Assembly: GCA_947167045.1 (NCBI GenBank) | Contig: CAMVGO010000001.1 | Coordinates: 81,486 to 145,485 of the forward strand | Length of the DNA stretch: 64,000 nucleotides | Source: an uncultured Clostridia bacterium | GTDB taxonomy: Bacteria; Bacillota; Clostridia; Saccharofermentanales; Saccharofermentanaceae | Direction: 5' to 3' | In this document: piece by piece, positions 63,493-64,000 of the stretch | Position numbering within the stretch: position 1 is the first letter of the stretch | How the letters are laid out: every line of letters starts with the position of its first letter | The notes under the pieces: generated by a model | What the model was told of the DNA's origin: nothing | What the model saw: the letters and a program-made list of their open reading frames with translations, nothing else | Database searches by the model: none | Translations under genes and position numbers: made by a program

Positions 63493-63900
63493 TCACCCGC
63501 CGATAAACACCACGCTGTACATATCCTTCACCGCAACGGTCTCTCCGTCGGTGAATACGATCGCGTTGTTGTACTGATCAATCGTCCTGGCGTTGCCGAC
63601 CTTTGAAGCGTATCTGCCGCCGTCTTTTTTCGCATCGGGAATGAAATACGTGACGCGTATCTTCGGACGCTCCGGAAGCCTGTCAGAAAGCACCGCGAGC
63701 TGTCTGTTGAGTTCTGCGATCTCGTCTTCGAGCATCTCTCTTCTGCTGTCGGTGAGGCGCTCCGTTTCCTCAACCGCATCGCCATATCCGACGAGCGCTG
63801 CAAACGGCGAGAACTGCGCCGCCCTGTCGTGGATCGACATTGGAGGAAGGTCCGGATACTGCGGCCTCGAAAGGTGCTTTATGTCATCGTAATTCCTCAT
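63493..63900 (-). CDS. YolD-like protein
   Basis: A 135-residue protein with the YolD-like signature SIHDRAAQFSPFAALVGYG at about residues 22-40, followed by a charged coiled-coil stretch and a beta domain (KIRVTYFIPDAKKDGG). YolD-like genes typically sit with a Y-family polymerase in SOS/mutagenesis cassettes, and that is so here: its ATG overlaps the stop of the upstream polymerase gene (ATGA). Confidence 0.82.
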   Translation of the reverse strand: MRNYDDIKHLSRPQYPDLPPMSIHDRAAQFSPFAALVGYGDAVEETERLTDSRREMLEDEIAELNRQLAVLSDRLPERPKIRVTYFIPDAKKDGGRYASKVGNARTIDQYNNAIVFTDGETVAVKDMYSVVFIGG

Positions 63901-64000
63901 GCCTTGTGCCCGCCTATCTGGTCGTTGCGCTCGATCGCCGTGCCGCCCTTGCTCAGGTTCTTTGCTTTGACGACAGCGTTCTTGCCGTACTTGTGTTTTA
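63897..64000 (-). CDS. Y-family DNA polymerase (UmuC/DinB-like), C-terminal end only
   Basis: Partial gene cut by the window edge. The last 33 residues end with AKNLSKGGTAIERNDQIGGH then KA, the usual C-terminus of Bacillota UmuC-like error-prone polymerases (the ...IGGH(K/R)A ending). Overlaps the YolD-like gene by 4 bases. The catalytic palm lies outside the window. Confidence 0.75.
   Translation of the reverse strand, partial: KHKYGKNAVVKAKNLSKGGTAIERNDQIGGHKA

Overview
The window looks like a chromosomal accessory region of an anaerobic member of the Clostridia (Bacillota). The inference rests on moderate GC content, strong AGGAGG-type ribosome binding sites, a CIRCE/HrcA heat-shock operator, a YlxP/DUF503 gene, Hol_Tox-like type I toxins and an Ala/Lys-rich histone-like protein. 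No rRNA, ribosomal protein or replication genes are present, so the species cannot be named. Most of the window is accessory DNA: nucleases, helicases, TIR proteins, toxin-antitoxin modules, RNA repair and paralogous surface proteins.

Layout. 0-1.2 kb: three tRNA-like genes on the minus strand, set in about 1 kb of non-coding DNA dense in hairpins (possible large structured RNA). 1.6-9.2 kb: an AraC regulator, a tubulin/FtsZ-like-TIR fusion, three PEBP-fold lipoproteins and small cargo genes. 9.4-19.4 kb: a co-directional run of DUF2075 nuclease-helicase, HNH nuclease, DEDD exonuclease and an AddB/AddA-like helicase-nuclease pair. 19.6-33 kb: GIY-YIG nuclease, an unknown protein, a PLD-fold protein, a PD-(D/E)XK nuclease, a coiled-coil protein, a zinc-ribbon/DUF6273 protein, an AAA+ ATPase and a metallo-beta-lactamase-fold protein. 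33-37.6 kb: three tandem cell-wall-binding-repeat proteins. 37.7-41.7 kb: a phosphatase, small genes and a winged-helix/nucleotidyltransferase (AbiE-like) pair. 41.9-46.5 kb: two near-identical SAM-I-clan-like leader RNAs, one before an orphan gene and one before an ADP-ribosylglycohydrolase operon. 46.5-50.3 kb: four copies of a type I toxin-antitoxin unit (one intact, three decayed) flanking a double-TIR/10-TPR protein. 50.3-52.2 kb: an rtcB2-prfH RNA-repair and ribosome-rescue pair with a 23-codon leader ORF. 52.2-52.8 kb: a Doc/Fic toxin with its antitoxin. 52.9-58.9 kb: an overlapping helicase, MoxR ATPase and metallopeptidase-VWA operon. 59.4-64 kb: YlxP, hypotheticals, the histone-like protein, an AlkZ-related protein, Hsp20 under CIRCE, a YolD-like protein and the end of a Y-family polymerase.

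How the parts may work together. Much of 1.6-33 kb and 46-59 kb reads as a defence or genome-conflict island: two separate TIR architectures (one with a tubulin-like domain, one with TPR sensors), several nuclease-helicase cassettes, an AbiE-like pair, RNA repair and a MoxR-VWA-helicase ternary cassette. All functional statements come from motifs read by eye in the translated sequence; no database search was possible.
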